Shown here in pieces: positions 52,023 through 62,900 of a stretch of 64,000 bases of DNA. Source of the DNA: Anseranas semipalmata (taxonomy: Eukaryota; Chordata; Aves; Anseriformes; Anseranatidae); assembly GCA_013399115.1 (NCBI GenBank), contig VXAA01003394.1, positions 62,001 through 126,000 on the forward strand, written 5' to 3'. The notes beneath the pieces were generated by a model. The model was not told the DNA's origin, ran no database searches, and saw nothing but the letters and a program-made list of their open reading frames with translations. The stretch's first letter is position 1. Each line of letters begins with the position of its first letter. Position numbers and translations under genes: made by a program.

Positions 52023-52048
52023 ATGGTCACATATCATGGTCACATCTC
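52023..52048 (+). repeat. Tandem duplication of a 13-bp unit
   Basis: Two adjacent copies of atggtcacatatc and atggtcacatctc differ at one position. Confidence 0.9.
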
Positions 52049-52189
52049 TCACAGCAGTGAGTGGGAGAAGGGGAAAGTGCTGGTACTTCAATAAAGCATG
52101 ACAAGAAAATAGCTTTTGTGTATGGTTTGAATGAAATTCTAGTTCCTAATTTCAAAATGTGGCAACGAGTTTTAGTAATCTGGAAATTC

Positions 52190-52247
52190 ATATGTATATA
52201 TATATATATATATATGAGTGTATATATACATATACATATACATATGT
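52190..52247. repeat. (TA)n with flanking TATACA units, hairpin-forming
   Basis: A core of about 24 alternating T/A bases is followed by a short spacer (gagtg) and then several TATACA units. The tract begins and ends with catatg words, so the two halves are roughly complementary and can pair into a long AT-rich hairpin. Confidence 0.88.
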
Positions 52248-52303
52248 GTTTCCAAGAGTAACTGGAAAATAGAAATGAAACATGATCTTTCTTTATCATT
52301 AGA

Positions 52304-52504
52304 TCATCCTTCAAGAGGTAGGACATCCATCTCTTCAGGGAGGCTGTGGTGGTCTTTCAGCATTGTGAAATCTCCATACACTGACATTTGAAACCACATA
52401 GTTCTGCTCGATGGTGGCAGCATGATACGGACATATTCACCAGCATATCTGGAGAAAAATTTCACAAGCTGCTGATAACTTGCAGATTTGCAGAATAATT
52501 CTGT
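52304..52504 (-). pseudogene. Possible protein-coding remnant, unidentified (weak)
   Basis: On the minus strand, 66 codons are open between the stop at 52505-52507 and a TGA at 52304-52306. The translation has protein-like composition (for example QQLVKFFSRYAGEYVRIM near the start and FQMSVYGDFTMLKDHHSLPE near the end) instead of the Lys/Asn/Ile-rich, low-complexity reading typical of AT-rich noise. Upstream in the same frame two stop codons interrupt further plausible residues (GYAPLWLWKGLDDST), as a decayed exon or retrocopy might show. I recognise no family, there is no ATG at the start, no clear splice acceptor and no partner exon. A 66-codon open frame is expected by chance many times in 64 kb, so this may be nothing. 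Confidence 0.15.
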
Positions 52505-53324
52505 CTAGGTTGAATCATCCAGTCCTTTCCATAGCCAAAGCGGCGCATACCCGTGTGTTATATTTCAGATCTTTGCTGGGACTAAAGTTTTGCAAGAAGT
52601 GGTGAACAAGATAAGAATAAGGGATTTCGGAACAGAAAGAGAAACAGCAAGATGATTCAGCCAAATTACAGTGGCCCAACAATAAGTTTATGTAAGGCCA
52701 TACTCTGAGATTAGTTGGAAAGACAATGTTAAGTGAATCTGCAGAAACTACAAGTGGGAGGGAAAAAAAGGAACTGATATTTCATATCTTTATAGACTGA
52801 GTGGGGTATTAGTTTAGTTGCAAATGCATTAGTATGAGCAAACACATATCCATTTACTTCCAATCACATTATTGATTAGTTATTTCCTTACGTTAAGGTA
52901 TTATATCAGTTTAGGTGCTTATTTTGGTTGGAGTGCATTGGTTTAAACACCCATGTAAAACTACTAGCAAATATAGAATAAGATCATCAAAGGTCGCTGA
53001 GGGATACACTGAATAAGAACTCATTTACTTTAAAAAACAATCCTGCTTTTTAATTTCTTTTAATGTCTTGATTATGCTTTAATTATCATCATACTTATCA
53101 ATTCCTCTTCTGCACCTCTCACCATCCAACTATCAGGAACTGCTGTCACAGGAGAAACATTTCACAGCAATATTTGGCAACAGGTAAATAAACACTGCAT
53201 AAACAACAGAATACAATGTCATTGTGTTTCCAACACTAAACAAGCTGAATACTTGGATTTTTCTAATGATTTGTGGTAATGGTAGCAGTCAGTGGTTCCA
53301 CTGTATCCTCCTGGGTCACCAGCA

Positions 53325-53440
53325 CAGGCAATGACAGTGTTGAGCTAGGCACGGGGCAGACAAAGAGAAGCACAATTCCCACCTCAGAGCTCACTCTTCA
53401 GTTGTAAGGAAAGAGGCAGCAGATGGACTGAGTCATACGG
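53325..53440 (+). mobile_element. Possible ancient SINE/interspersed-repeat relic
   Basis: The segment 'gtgttgagctaggcacgggg' followed by 'cagacaaagagaagcacaat', then 'tcccacctcagagctcac' and 'ggaaagaggcagcagatgg' has the word order of an old amniote repeat whose consensus reads roughly 'gtgctaggcactgtacagac ... cagtccctgccctgaagagctcacaatctaa'. Similarity is partial and from memory; class and orientation are uncertain. Confidence 0.3.
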
Positions 53441-54539
53441 GGGCCACGAGGTAACCAGGAGACAATCTGCAGCCTAAACAATGTCGAGTTTCCTGTATGT
53501 ACCGTGGTAAAAGAGAGTTCTTAAAGATAATTTAAAACATGAGTACATGTGCAGGTATTTACTTCAGAAGTTTTTCCTAAAACAAGTTGATTTCAGCTGC
53601 CTGCTGCTTGTGTTGTAATCAATGCAGAATGACACAGTGTGAATCTGTTTAATTTGAACAGGCTTTATAAACATGTGGGAATTATTGGTAATAGCAAAAT
53701 TAGTCCTTCAGGAATAAGCACCTGAACAGATAATCGTACTTTATGGTATAAATTAAAAAAAAAAAAAGGAAAAAAAAGCCTGCAATGAAAAGTAATCCCA
53801 TCAGTCTGACTCTCATGAGAAGCCAAAAGTTTAGATCTATGCATCCAAACACTGATTGCTCTTACAATTGAGAAGCACAAACTTGAGGCACTGTTTTCTG
53901 ATACCAGAGCTCATCTGCATGTGATTTGCCACACTAGTTGAGCTGTTCCTGCATTGTTCACTCAGGTTTCTTATTTCCTCCTCTGGTAGTCTTTCAGAGA
54001 GTGAAGCAAGCAAGAATAAAATGCCTTTGAAAAAAGCAGTGAAGTTATTCTCATAGCAAAAGGCATTGGGTAGGTAATTACAGTCAGTTATTGCTGATTT
54101 TAGCTAAATTTGTGGTTGACTTCAACGTTGTCTTTACATATGTCTCATCATTGAGTAATCTGTGAACACACACATATATATTTCCAGGGGACTGACTGAC
54201 CCAGCAAGTTGCAGTAAGGGGGCATTGTTTTTAATAATAAAGGAATAAACATAATTGTTGGCTTGGAAGTGTCAGTGAGAAGCAACTGTTTTGTTTTTTT
54301 CCTCTCTCCAAAAGCAAGTTGTCTTATTAACAAAAGCAAAAGACTTCCTACCCAAAACGTTTAAATATCCTGATTTTTCAGTATTTTGCTGAAACTAAAC
54401 CTATTGGATTTACTTCAGGTAATTGTATCATTGGATTACCATTAAATTACAGACATGCCACCGTCAAAACTATTTTGTTCAGATCAGTGTGAGTTGGTGT
54501 AGTCTCTTTGACTAATAAAATATTGCTTTGCTGAAGTAA
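53441..54539. other. Unannotated noncoding DNA
   Basis: No gene is identified. It includes a poly-A run at about 53755-53775 and a short (CA)(TA)n run near 54168-54181. Confidence 0.5.
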
Positions 54540-55160
54540 CCATAATTCATTCGCGCCAATATAAGTGCAATTGCCCGTACACTGCTGCATGTTCAACCCA
54601 GCTAATGCATATTCTGCTAAATGAGGAAAGCCATTGGATGGTTGTTTCCCTCTCCGCAGATTCACAGCCCCAACAAGGTGCCGGGGAGGGTACGCACTTC
54701 ACATCGCCGCTTCATTTCTCAGCACAACACCCTGCTCCGGTGGCTCCTCCTATTCCTTGCGAGGAGAGCTGCCTATCTGATTTTGGAGCTCTGGCAAAAA
54801 GCCTGAGCTCATTGATTACAGATCACTGTTAATAAAGAGCATTTGTAATGCAGCAGTGGTGATACAATCTCCACACGCCAGTTCATGATGGCCCTTCAGT
54901 CTCTACAATTAAGTCGTCCAGCAGGCATGCCCCCTGTTGCAGCTGCTCTGTCAATCTCATTTTGTAGTACAAATGATCTTAGACCCAGTGTTTGACATGG
55001 GGTTTTAACACCAAAGAAGGCAATTCTGCAACTTCAAATGAGCCTAATTGGTTGTGCGCTCAGGCGTTCACTCAAGCTGCTTCAGTCCATCAGAGAGAGA
55101 TTTCCAACTAATTGAACAGCTCAGAAGAAAAAGAACCACGGAAATCACAATGCACTGGGC
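54540..55160. promoter_or_regulatory. Candidate conserved noncoding element with CpG cluster (unproven)
   Basis: About ten CpG dinucleotides fall within 210 bases (54551-54760: in attcgcgccaat, gcccgtac, ctccgcag, tgccggggagggtacgcac, catcgccgctt, gctccggtgg, ttgcgagg), far above the local background. The sequence has no simple repeats or recognised transposon. Homeodomain- and POU-like words follow (taatgcatattctg, ttgattaca, gttaataaag). It does not look like a housekeeping CpG-island promoter, because it is short and no exon follows. A developmental enhancer is the best guess, and cross-species conservation would be the test. Open frames at 54605-54832 have no recognised domain. Confidence 0.3.
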
Positions 55161-55334
55161 CATTTGAGAGGGTTCTTTTCATGATAAAAACCTTCAAAAT
55201 AAGATATATATATTTTCTGTGAAATCACCCACCTGTCAATCTAGAAAGCGGTTTCATTGGTACAGAAGCTCTTAATGAGGTATGGCCTAAAAATCAGTGG
55301 CTATTAATAGCAAAGTCTACAGGTAAATGTACCT

Positions 55335-55357
55335 TTATATATATATATATATATATT
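55335..55357. repeat. (TA)n dinucleotide microsatellite
   Basis: About 22 bases of uninterrupted alternating T and A. Confidence 0.93.
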
Positions 55358-56208
55358 GAAAATGTTTATTTTGGACTGGCAAAGTATTTTCTTTAAACTG
55401 GAAAGCTTTTCTTAACGCACATAACAATTATGTAGTAATGGACAGACAGAGGAATGCCATTCAAGACAACCTTACTGCTAAAGTGTGTAAAGTTATTCAT
55501 GTGTTCAGTGTTGGGACTGGGCTGGGTGAGATTCTGCTCACGTAAATATTTGTCTTTCTTTCTTTTTTTTTTTTTTATTTTAGCACAGCTGAATTTAAAT
55601 TAGCATGTTTGTTCTAGAAAATTATGAAGACGGTTTCTCTTCTGAATTGTACCTTTTTTTACCTCTTGTTTTCACTCAATTGATTTAAATAACTTCCCTT
55701 CCAAGGTCAATTCACAGAGACTTTTGCCCTGGTGTTTACATACTGTATGTCTAATAATTCCATATCTATTCCATGAGTGATTCAAACATATAATTTATAC
55801 AATATTTGTATTCGCCATTCAAGGTAGTAGTTCACATCTGAACTGATGACAGCTCAGTACACACTTTTAAAACAGAAAAAGGATGATAGAACACACAAAA
55901 TAATATATATTTATTTTCTATTTAAAATAGGAAGAAACTGAAGATTTTTGCTTCAGTAAATATGAGTACAAACTTCATTTCAATAGGCTTGTTCTAGGGA
56001 GGAACTGATTAACCCAGTCTAATAAAGCACTTCAGTATCTGTTTAATTGTTAGTCCTGTGGTTCCAAATGCCAGGCTGGCTTTGCCACTATTTGGATTTT
56101 GGTAGTATGGAGGGGCTGAACCCATCTTTAAGTCCCTGCTTAATGATCTGTATGCTTAGTCATTGACAATGCTTGCCCCATTGAGTTTACAAATCCTATG
56201 AAATACAG

Positions 56209-56280
56209 ACATACATATATGTATATATGTGTGTGTGCATATTTATGTATACACACATACACATGTACACAGTTATATAG
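56209..56280. repeat. Mixed (TA)/(TG)/(CA)n dinucleotide tract
   Basis: Alternating purine-pyrimidine words, TATATG then TGTGTG then ACACAC and TACACA, run for about 70 bases with interruptions. Because TG words precede CA words, the tract is roughly self-complementary. It lies over the start of a false open frame at 56198-56488. Confidence 0.85.
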
Positions 56281-57340
56281 ACATAAAATAAAAACCAATT
56301 GTTCCAGGTTGTCAAAAATTCCTGAGACACTGAGGCTTATGCCTGTAGTTGTTTATTTTGGAGCATTGTTTTCACAATTATACCATAAAATAAATGTATA
56401 TCCCAATAAAATAAGACCTCAGCTGACTGCAGGGAATGCAAAATTGCATGAAGTCTATAAGAGTGTCTTTTGGTCAATGACCAGGTAGTTACGCCGCCAT
56501 TTATGTATTGTTTGCCATGTTTAAGGCCCAGTAGCAGTGAAACCAAGCCCAGAGTACAGAAGTCTCATAAACACATATATCCTAACATTTTATGGGCATC
56601 TATAGAAGTTAACAGCAGCACTCTCATTTGACTTCAGTAAGAACAGAATCAAACACTCCAGTTTCATGATCAAAGACTAACTTCTTCTGAACTGAACAGT
56701 GAAGAATAATATCTGCATGTTCAGAATGTACTTTTCCCAATCACTTGAGGTGTTTTATTGCTCCGGTGTTGAATCATTACTCAGAATTTTAAAATTCAAG
56801 CATATGTAAGAGGATATAAACATAACATGGTTACTTAAATAAAATATCCTTTTATTCCAGGAATATTCCCCAAATTAAATTAAAACATCATGATGTTTAT
56901 CTCTCTGAGGAAGTATTTCAGTGTAAAATATAACCCAATATTTTTTTTGTGTAAAATATGAAGGCTCATACTATACATATGATATCAAATGCACTTGTAA
57001 TCCTATAGTAAAGACAGTAATTGCTAAGTGCTTTGTAGGTCCCCTAACAGTGGGGTAGAGCTGTAGCTACAGGGATCCCTGTTGCTGAACTCAGCAAACA
57101 AGCTGTCCATGTGATTCCAGATGTTTCTGTTTTTTTGGGGCAGGGGACCTCCCAGGATCAGAATGCCAGCATGTCTGAGGTAGAGAAGCCACCCTTTGAC
57201 ACTGGAAACTCAGTAGTCCTAACCCTAAAGCTCTGTGAGAATTGAGTTGGATCCTCAGGGGCAAATGGGCTAAACAGATCCATGTTGTCAACTTCCTTAG
57301 CCAATTGCATCTGCCAAAAATCTTGTGTTTAATTTGTAAG

Positions 57341-57360
57341 CACACACACACAGACACACA
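57341..57360 (+). repeat. (CA)n dinucleotide run
   Basis: Ten CA-type units with one CAGA interruption. Confidence 0.9.
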
Positions 57361-57429
57361 TAGTATATTTCTAAACTAAAAGGAAAAAAAAAGAAAAAAG
57401 TAAAAAGAACTGAAAACCTTATGCATGAA

Positions 57430-57990
57430 AACAGCCATACTCATTTGTGCTATAAACCAGCTGAGTCAGCCCTTAAATCGAGCCCTAATTAATCTGTGCA
57501 CACGGTGTAACCAACAAAGAATGGCAACAGACAGAAGAATGGACCGTGTTGAGGGGGATTAGTCTCTAGCAGAAAGGATGCCTGAGAGAGGGAGTCTGAG
57601 GACAGCTAATTGCTGCCCAGAGGACCAAAATAATGGGCAGTCTGCAAGAGACAGAAAAAAGAAAGGGCTGGTGGAAGTAGTCATCAGGTGTTTGCGGTGA
57701 TGAAGTTCATTGTCCACACTGTTTACTCTGGTGTTCAGCCTTAATGTCCATTTGGAACTAGCACAGTAAGGAGCCGTGTTAAAATAATTAGATCTTAGTG
57801 TGCAATGTATTGATGGAGTAAGAACTCCATGCAAATGCCCCTTTCACCGTGGATATTCGGTCTGAATGGCATGTAGGGTTCAGGCACTGAGAGCCTTGGC
57901 GAGAGCTGAATAGGCTGATGTTTTCACACCGCAGCTCCTGCAGACACTTAACATCTGCGCTTAATACAACTTCCTCTAATGGCAACTGTT
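57430..57990. promoter_or_regulatory. Candidate conserved noncoding element (unproven)
   Basis: About 560 bases of complex sequence with no simple repeats or recognised transposon and about ten dispersed CpGs. It holds an exact octamer ATGCAAAT (57829-57836), the classic POU/Oct binding word, and two TAATTA homeodomain words (57486-57491 and within 57785-57790). Overlapping short frames on both strands have no recognised domain. The reading as an enhancer is inference from composition and motifs that also occur by chance. Confidence 0.28.
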
Positions 57991-58984
57991 TAAGTGAGTG
58001 ATGTCTGAAGAGATTTTTTGCCCTTTAAGATTTGTTCACTCTGTTAACATCCTAATTTTTTATCGAGGATATATGGTCCAGTGTTACAAAACCACCAGTA
58101 GCTTAAAGATTATTCTGCACTATTTTGCAACTGCCTTGCTAGAGGTGGAATTTACATACATTTCTGTGGTTGCAATTCTTAAAATCTGAACGATTGTGAG
58201 GATGAATGTTTAATACTTGATAAATACACAACATATTAGCCTGCCCTTATGATTTGTTGTGTGAATGTGTTAATAGTTAATATGAAAAAAATTGCAACAC
58301 TAAAACTCTAGCCCATGTAAATTGCCAGCAATAAGTGACACTGAAATTCAAGCCACAGGTGTTGCAAGCTAAGCACTGAAAACTGATGGTCTGCAAAATC
58401 CTAACTCTGCTCTCATAAATGTGTTCAGAATTTTGCTTTGCATATCCATTACAGCAGGACAGGCTTAAACTTGCTGAAAATTGCAGAACAGTTTTCTGGA
58501 AGAAGAAGTAGCAATTCCAAAACAAAACAAAACATTTTCTGTGATTAGAAAGTCATCCCAGTCAGAAAGAGACATGAGAATGCCATACATAATGTATACA
58601 AAGACACTGCACAATCCATTGAAACGTGTTCATACATATATAGATATGTGTTTTATCAACAGTAAATGTCATCAGTGGCTGATAATAGACAAGGGAAGCT
58701 ATCAGATATTTAAGAATTAATCCTTAAAAAAAAAAAGAAGGAAAAAAATAAAATGCTGTTGTTCGTATAGTTCCAGTAAGAGATAAAGGTAGAACAGCTA
58801 TCAAATATGGTGCAAAAGCTACCATCAACAAGCAAGAATGTTAAGTCAAATCTAGTATAGTAAGACAACTAAAATCTGTAAGACTGGAAAACTGACATCC
58901 ACCATACATAAAAGACAGCTAATGAATTTTCTCATTCATTTTTTCTTGATTTGTTGAGAAACATAGGTATACTGTCCTGACACG

Positions 58985-59017
58985 AAAAAAAAAAAAAAAA
59001 ANNNNNAAAAAAAAAAA
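58985..59017. other. Assembly gap within a poly-A tract
   Basis: Seventeen A bases, five Ns (59002-59006) and eleven further A bases. The run length is unresolved. Confidence 0.95.
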
Positions 59018-59962
59018 GATTAACAGTGTATTTTGAATATTCAAGTTGGCTAGTCTTCTGAAGAAAGTGATGCAAAAGCTCCTATCAGGCATAGTCAAAT
59101 AACAAATTAAAGCATGTTTATATAATCAATGCCAGCTGATGAAGTTAGCTGTATTGACATCATAAACAATGTGAGGGCTCAGTACTACATTGCGTTCTTG
59201 TTAAAAATAGTTTAATAAAAAATATCATGGCACCCATATGGAAGAAATTAAACTGATCTGCAAACACTAATTCCAAAATGAAAATCTACACCCAAAAAGG
59301 GGCAAAAAGTCTAGTTAGATCCTGCCAGGTCCTGTTCATGAGTGACCTTTACCAGTTTTCTATTGTGATCTAAATAAAGTATAATATCATTGCTTATGAA
59401 ATGGTGATGAAGATTAAAAAAAAAAAAAGCAATAAAACTATGAGAAAAAGATTACCTGATAATGAACATCTGAAGATTTCAGAATTTGTCTTCATTCCAA
59501 GTAGGAAAGAAAAACTATTAACTTATGCATTCTGTATTACAGAAAAAAAAAATCTGTCATTGACTGTATTTACTTTGATTTAATGTCATTAGACTTTTTC
59601 TAACACCATAACACCCTCTCTATCAGAAAAGCAAGTATCTTGCTCTCAAGCTGATATGAAGCTCTCATCATTGCCTTTAATATTTTTCTTCCAGAATTAC
59701 ATTCCAGAAGAGCCTGTGTGATTTTGATAGAAGTGCATATTCAGATGGAATGTGATTCCATCAATTTTTCTCCAATTAGTTCTGATGATGTAGGACTACA
59801 GAGTAGGTCGTGCGTACCAGATGTGTGACATTGATCTGGAATTAGATGACATGAAAGAGAATCCAGAGCCACAGTAAAGAATCAGAAGGAATATCAATTC
59901 AGGGTTAGAAAAGATCACAACAGGCAATGTTGTTTAAAGTTCTATAATCCACTGTGAAAATA

Positions 59963-59986
59963 AACAACAACAACAACAACAAAAAC
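59963..59986 (+). repeat. (AAC)n trinucleotide microsatellite
   Basis: About seven AAC units end in a short A run. Confidence 0.92.
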
Positions 59987-62900
59987 CTGAAAACCCACAG
60001 AAATTTTAGAAAAGTCATCAGAATTATTGCAGGTCTGAAATATTGTGAATATGTAGATTACATTTAGACCACTTCTTAAGCTTTGTTTGGATAAGTAAAA
60101 CATAGTAAACTCCTAGAGGAAGACATTTTGAGATTGGATGGTTATTTAATTTATCACATTTTTTTTCCAATATTTCACATTCCTCCAAACACAACAAAGA
60201 TAGAAATACATTAACATGACTTGCAATGTTGTCCTTGAAATAGTGACAAGTGTAACTATACTACAAGTTTCTCTACATGTAGATCAGACATAGCCAGGAC
60301 TAATCTCTGGCCCCAACTGCAAGTAGAAGAGGACGGATATATCTGTAAAGCTAGCCTCATCTGCATTCCCTTGCCCCCAAGTCCCTGTTAAACCTGTGGG
60401 GTGCAGACTATGGCTTGTATCCTCTTCTGAATGCATTCCTTGGATCAACGGGGCACTGACCAAAGTTGTGCCAAGAAGCCCAATAACAGTTAAACAATAC
60501 CAGAAAGTCTACTCCTGGTTAAGTTTACTAAGACAGAGGTAGTCCATTTAGTCACGTAAAATAAGCCTTCCTTCTTCATTTTTTTGTTCCATTTTTCTGT
60601 AATGAAAACCCACTTCTCCATGGCTGACCACCATCAGCACCAAAATAGTTAAGTACTCTGTTCTGCTCTGAAGTTTATCATTATCTTGGCTACTGAATTA
60701 AGCTTCTTGACCAGATTCTGCCTACCTGATCCAGATGTAAGGTGTGCTAGCTCTCCCATGGATGATCTTTTTCCTCTAGTGGCTACACTGTGGACCTTGG
60801 CAAGGTTCCTCACTGAAGGATGTGAACTGAGGATGATGGGTCCAGACCTTTGTGCCTTAGGTTGTTTTTCCATAAAGAGGCCACAGAGTTACCCCCCTGA
60901 GAAAAACTATACAGTTTTCTACTCTCAGGGAATTTTCCATGAACAAAATCTTGTACGGCTGCTGATTTTTTTTTCTTTGCTATATAGTGATAGTGTGATT
61001 TGTGGTTTTGCAGCAGGCTGATTTTGTTTTCGTAGATTTCACTCAATTATTCAAATTATTGTCTGATGGGATTAATATGCTCTACAAAGCATAGAGTGTT
61101 TTAAAATCAAGCATAGGTGCTTAAGCCACATACTGGTAATTTCCTTCTGCAGAAACCCTGTCAAATCTGCTCCCTTCCTAAGGAATTTCTGTCTTTTCTG
61201 TGTTCTGTCTTGTTCTTCCTTGATCTTCATCACCAGACGCAATAGTATGCTCTTCCCCAATCGCTGGTATGGCTCCAAGCTCTCTCTACCTGGGAGACCC
61301 CTAATCCACAGGCTATTCACACCAATAACAGCCTCAGATGTTTTTGTCTGCAAAGATCCAAATTGGTTTTACGTCTGTCCTTCGGCTGCCTTGACTCAGC
61401 TTCAGTCCCCTGGGGTATATCGAGCTAGTGGGCTTGGGCAGTGAACTTCCTCTCTCCTGCCATATTGAGGCAGCGTCCAACAGTTTGCAGAGCTCTGACT
61501 GTAAGATGGTCTTTTTTATGTGGATATAATGGATGAGGACTCAGGGGCAAACGGTTGACCATTTCATAACACAGACCTTGTGATATGCAAAGCTTTCATG
61601 GAATAAGGACTTATGCTTGATTTCAACTCTGCACTCTCTGTCTGTTCTAATATCCTTTCAAATTGTGTGACAGGGTTGAGAGACACGGCAAGAGGCAAGT
61701 GTGTTAAGAGGTTTACAATAGTTCTCTCTTTTCCAGGAGCAGCGTTAACAAGAAAAGACCATGTTCCTGGCACAGTCCCATAGTAGACATTAATCTCTGT
61801 CCTCTGGGATGGTAAGGGAATGAGACCCTTGAAGACTCTGTGTCTTTTCTGAGAATTACTTTTAATAGTCCAGCTAAAATGGCCAAACTGACCAAATCAT
61901 GGACCAGTGCAAACCAGAAGTGTCCTATTTAAATTGTTATTTCTTGCTTTTTGCTTCTTCTATTAAAAAAAAATGGTTTTGAATGTTCTCTTTCTGTTCA
62001 ATCATCCTTGCATCTTTTTCTATAGCGCCCATGCAAACATTTATGAAACACTGGATATTCTCTTTTCCAATGAAACCTAGTGGCAAGAGCTTATTGACAT
62101 TTTTCAAGAGACTTTGGAGTTAAAAGCACCAAGGCTTTCAGTGGGAATGCAAGCAATCATTTCTATATGTTGGTATTTTTTTCTCCATAGACCTGGGAAG
62201 CAATGTGATAATGAAAGGTTTATTTGTGATGGCTAGATGAACAAGTTGCAGTTGAATAGAGGGCAAATGTTGCATGGTTTTGCTTTGTTTGTCAACGTGC
62301 TTTTCTTTGTCTGAAGACACTAATGCTCATGTTGGTTTTGGTTACTTGGCACAGTTCTCATCTTGATATATCAGATTTTCTCATTTTTTTTGGCTTTTGC
62401 CTATTTAGTACATCTCTTTTCGTGATTAATGCTGGGAACTCCTCTATCAATAACTCCTCCAGGCAGGTAGCAGTGAGCATGCAAAGCTCTACTACTCAAC
62501 CCTGATCACAGGACTTGGAAAGGAAATAAGAGGATTTGCAGGTTCTGATGTGTACCTCTTTTTCTGTATATTTTTATTGTATTCAGTTCTAGAAGAAAAA
62601 AAAAATCATGTCCTGTTACTGAAAGGGTGCACAACAGAAATCAACTTAGAGGAGAATGTGATAACGCAAAAAAAGACAAAAAATATATTTCCTGAACACC
62701 AACCATGGTTCTGTTATAAGCATGGTTTCTTTGTAAAGCTTTATAAATTTTATAAGCATGAAATATGATCACCTGTCATATACATTGTTCTTTTTAGAAT
62801 GATAAAGTCTCTAAATCTCTTTAATCCCACTTGTTGTAAAATCTCAGATTGGCTATTTATTTCATTATCCAAAATGGAAGTAAGAAGAATCTCAGGCTTC

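Larger units (their letters stand above)
55161..57429. other. Unannotated AT-rich noncoding DNA
   Basis: No gene is identified. It contains (TA)n at 55335-55357, poly-T near 55563-55576, a mixed TA/TG/CA array at 56209-56280 and a short (CA)n run at 57341-57360. Confidence 0.5.

Noticed and set aside
60686..61021. A 111-codon plus-strand frame, overlapping smaller minus-strand frames
   Set aside because: No domain was recognised, and both strands are open, which reflects the locally higher GC.
61567..61896. 110 stop-free codons on the minus strand
   Set aside because: The translation looks moderately protein-like, but I recognise no family; several such frames are expected by chance.
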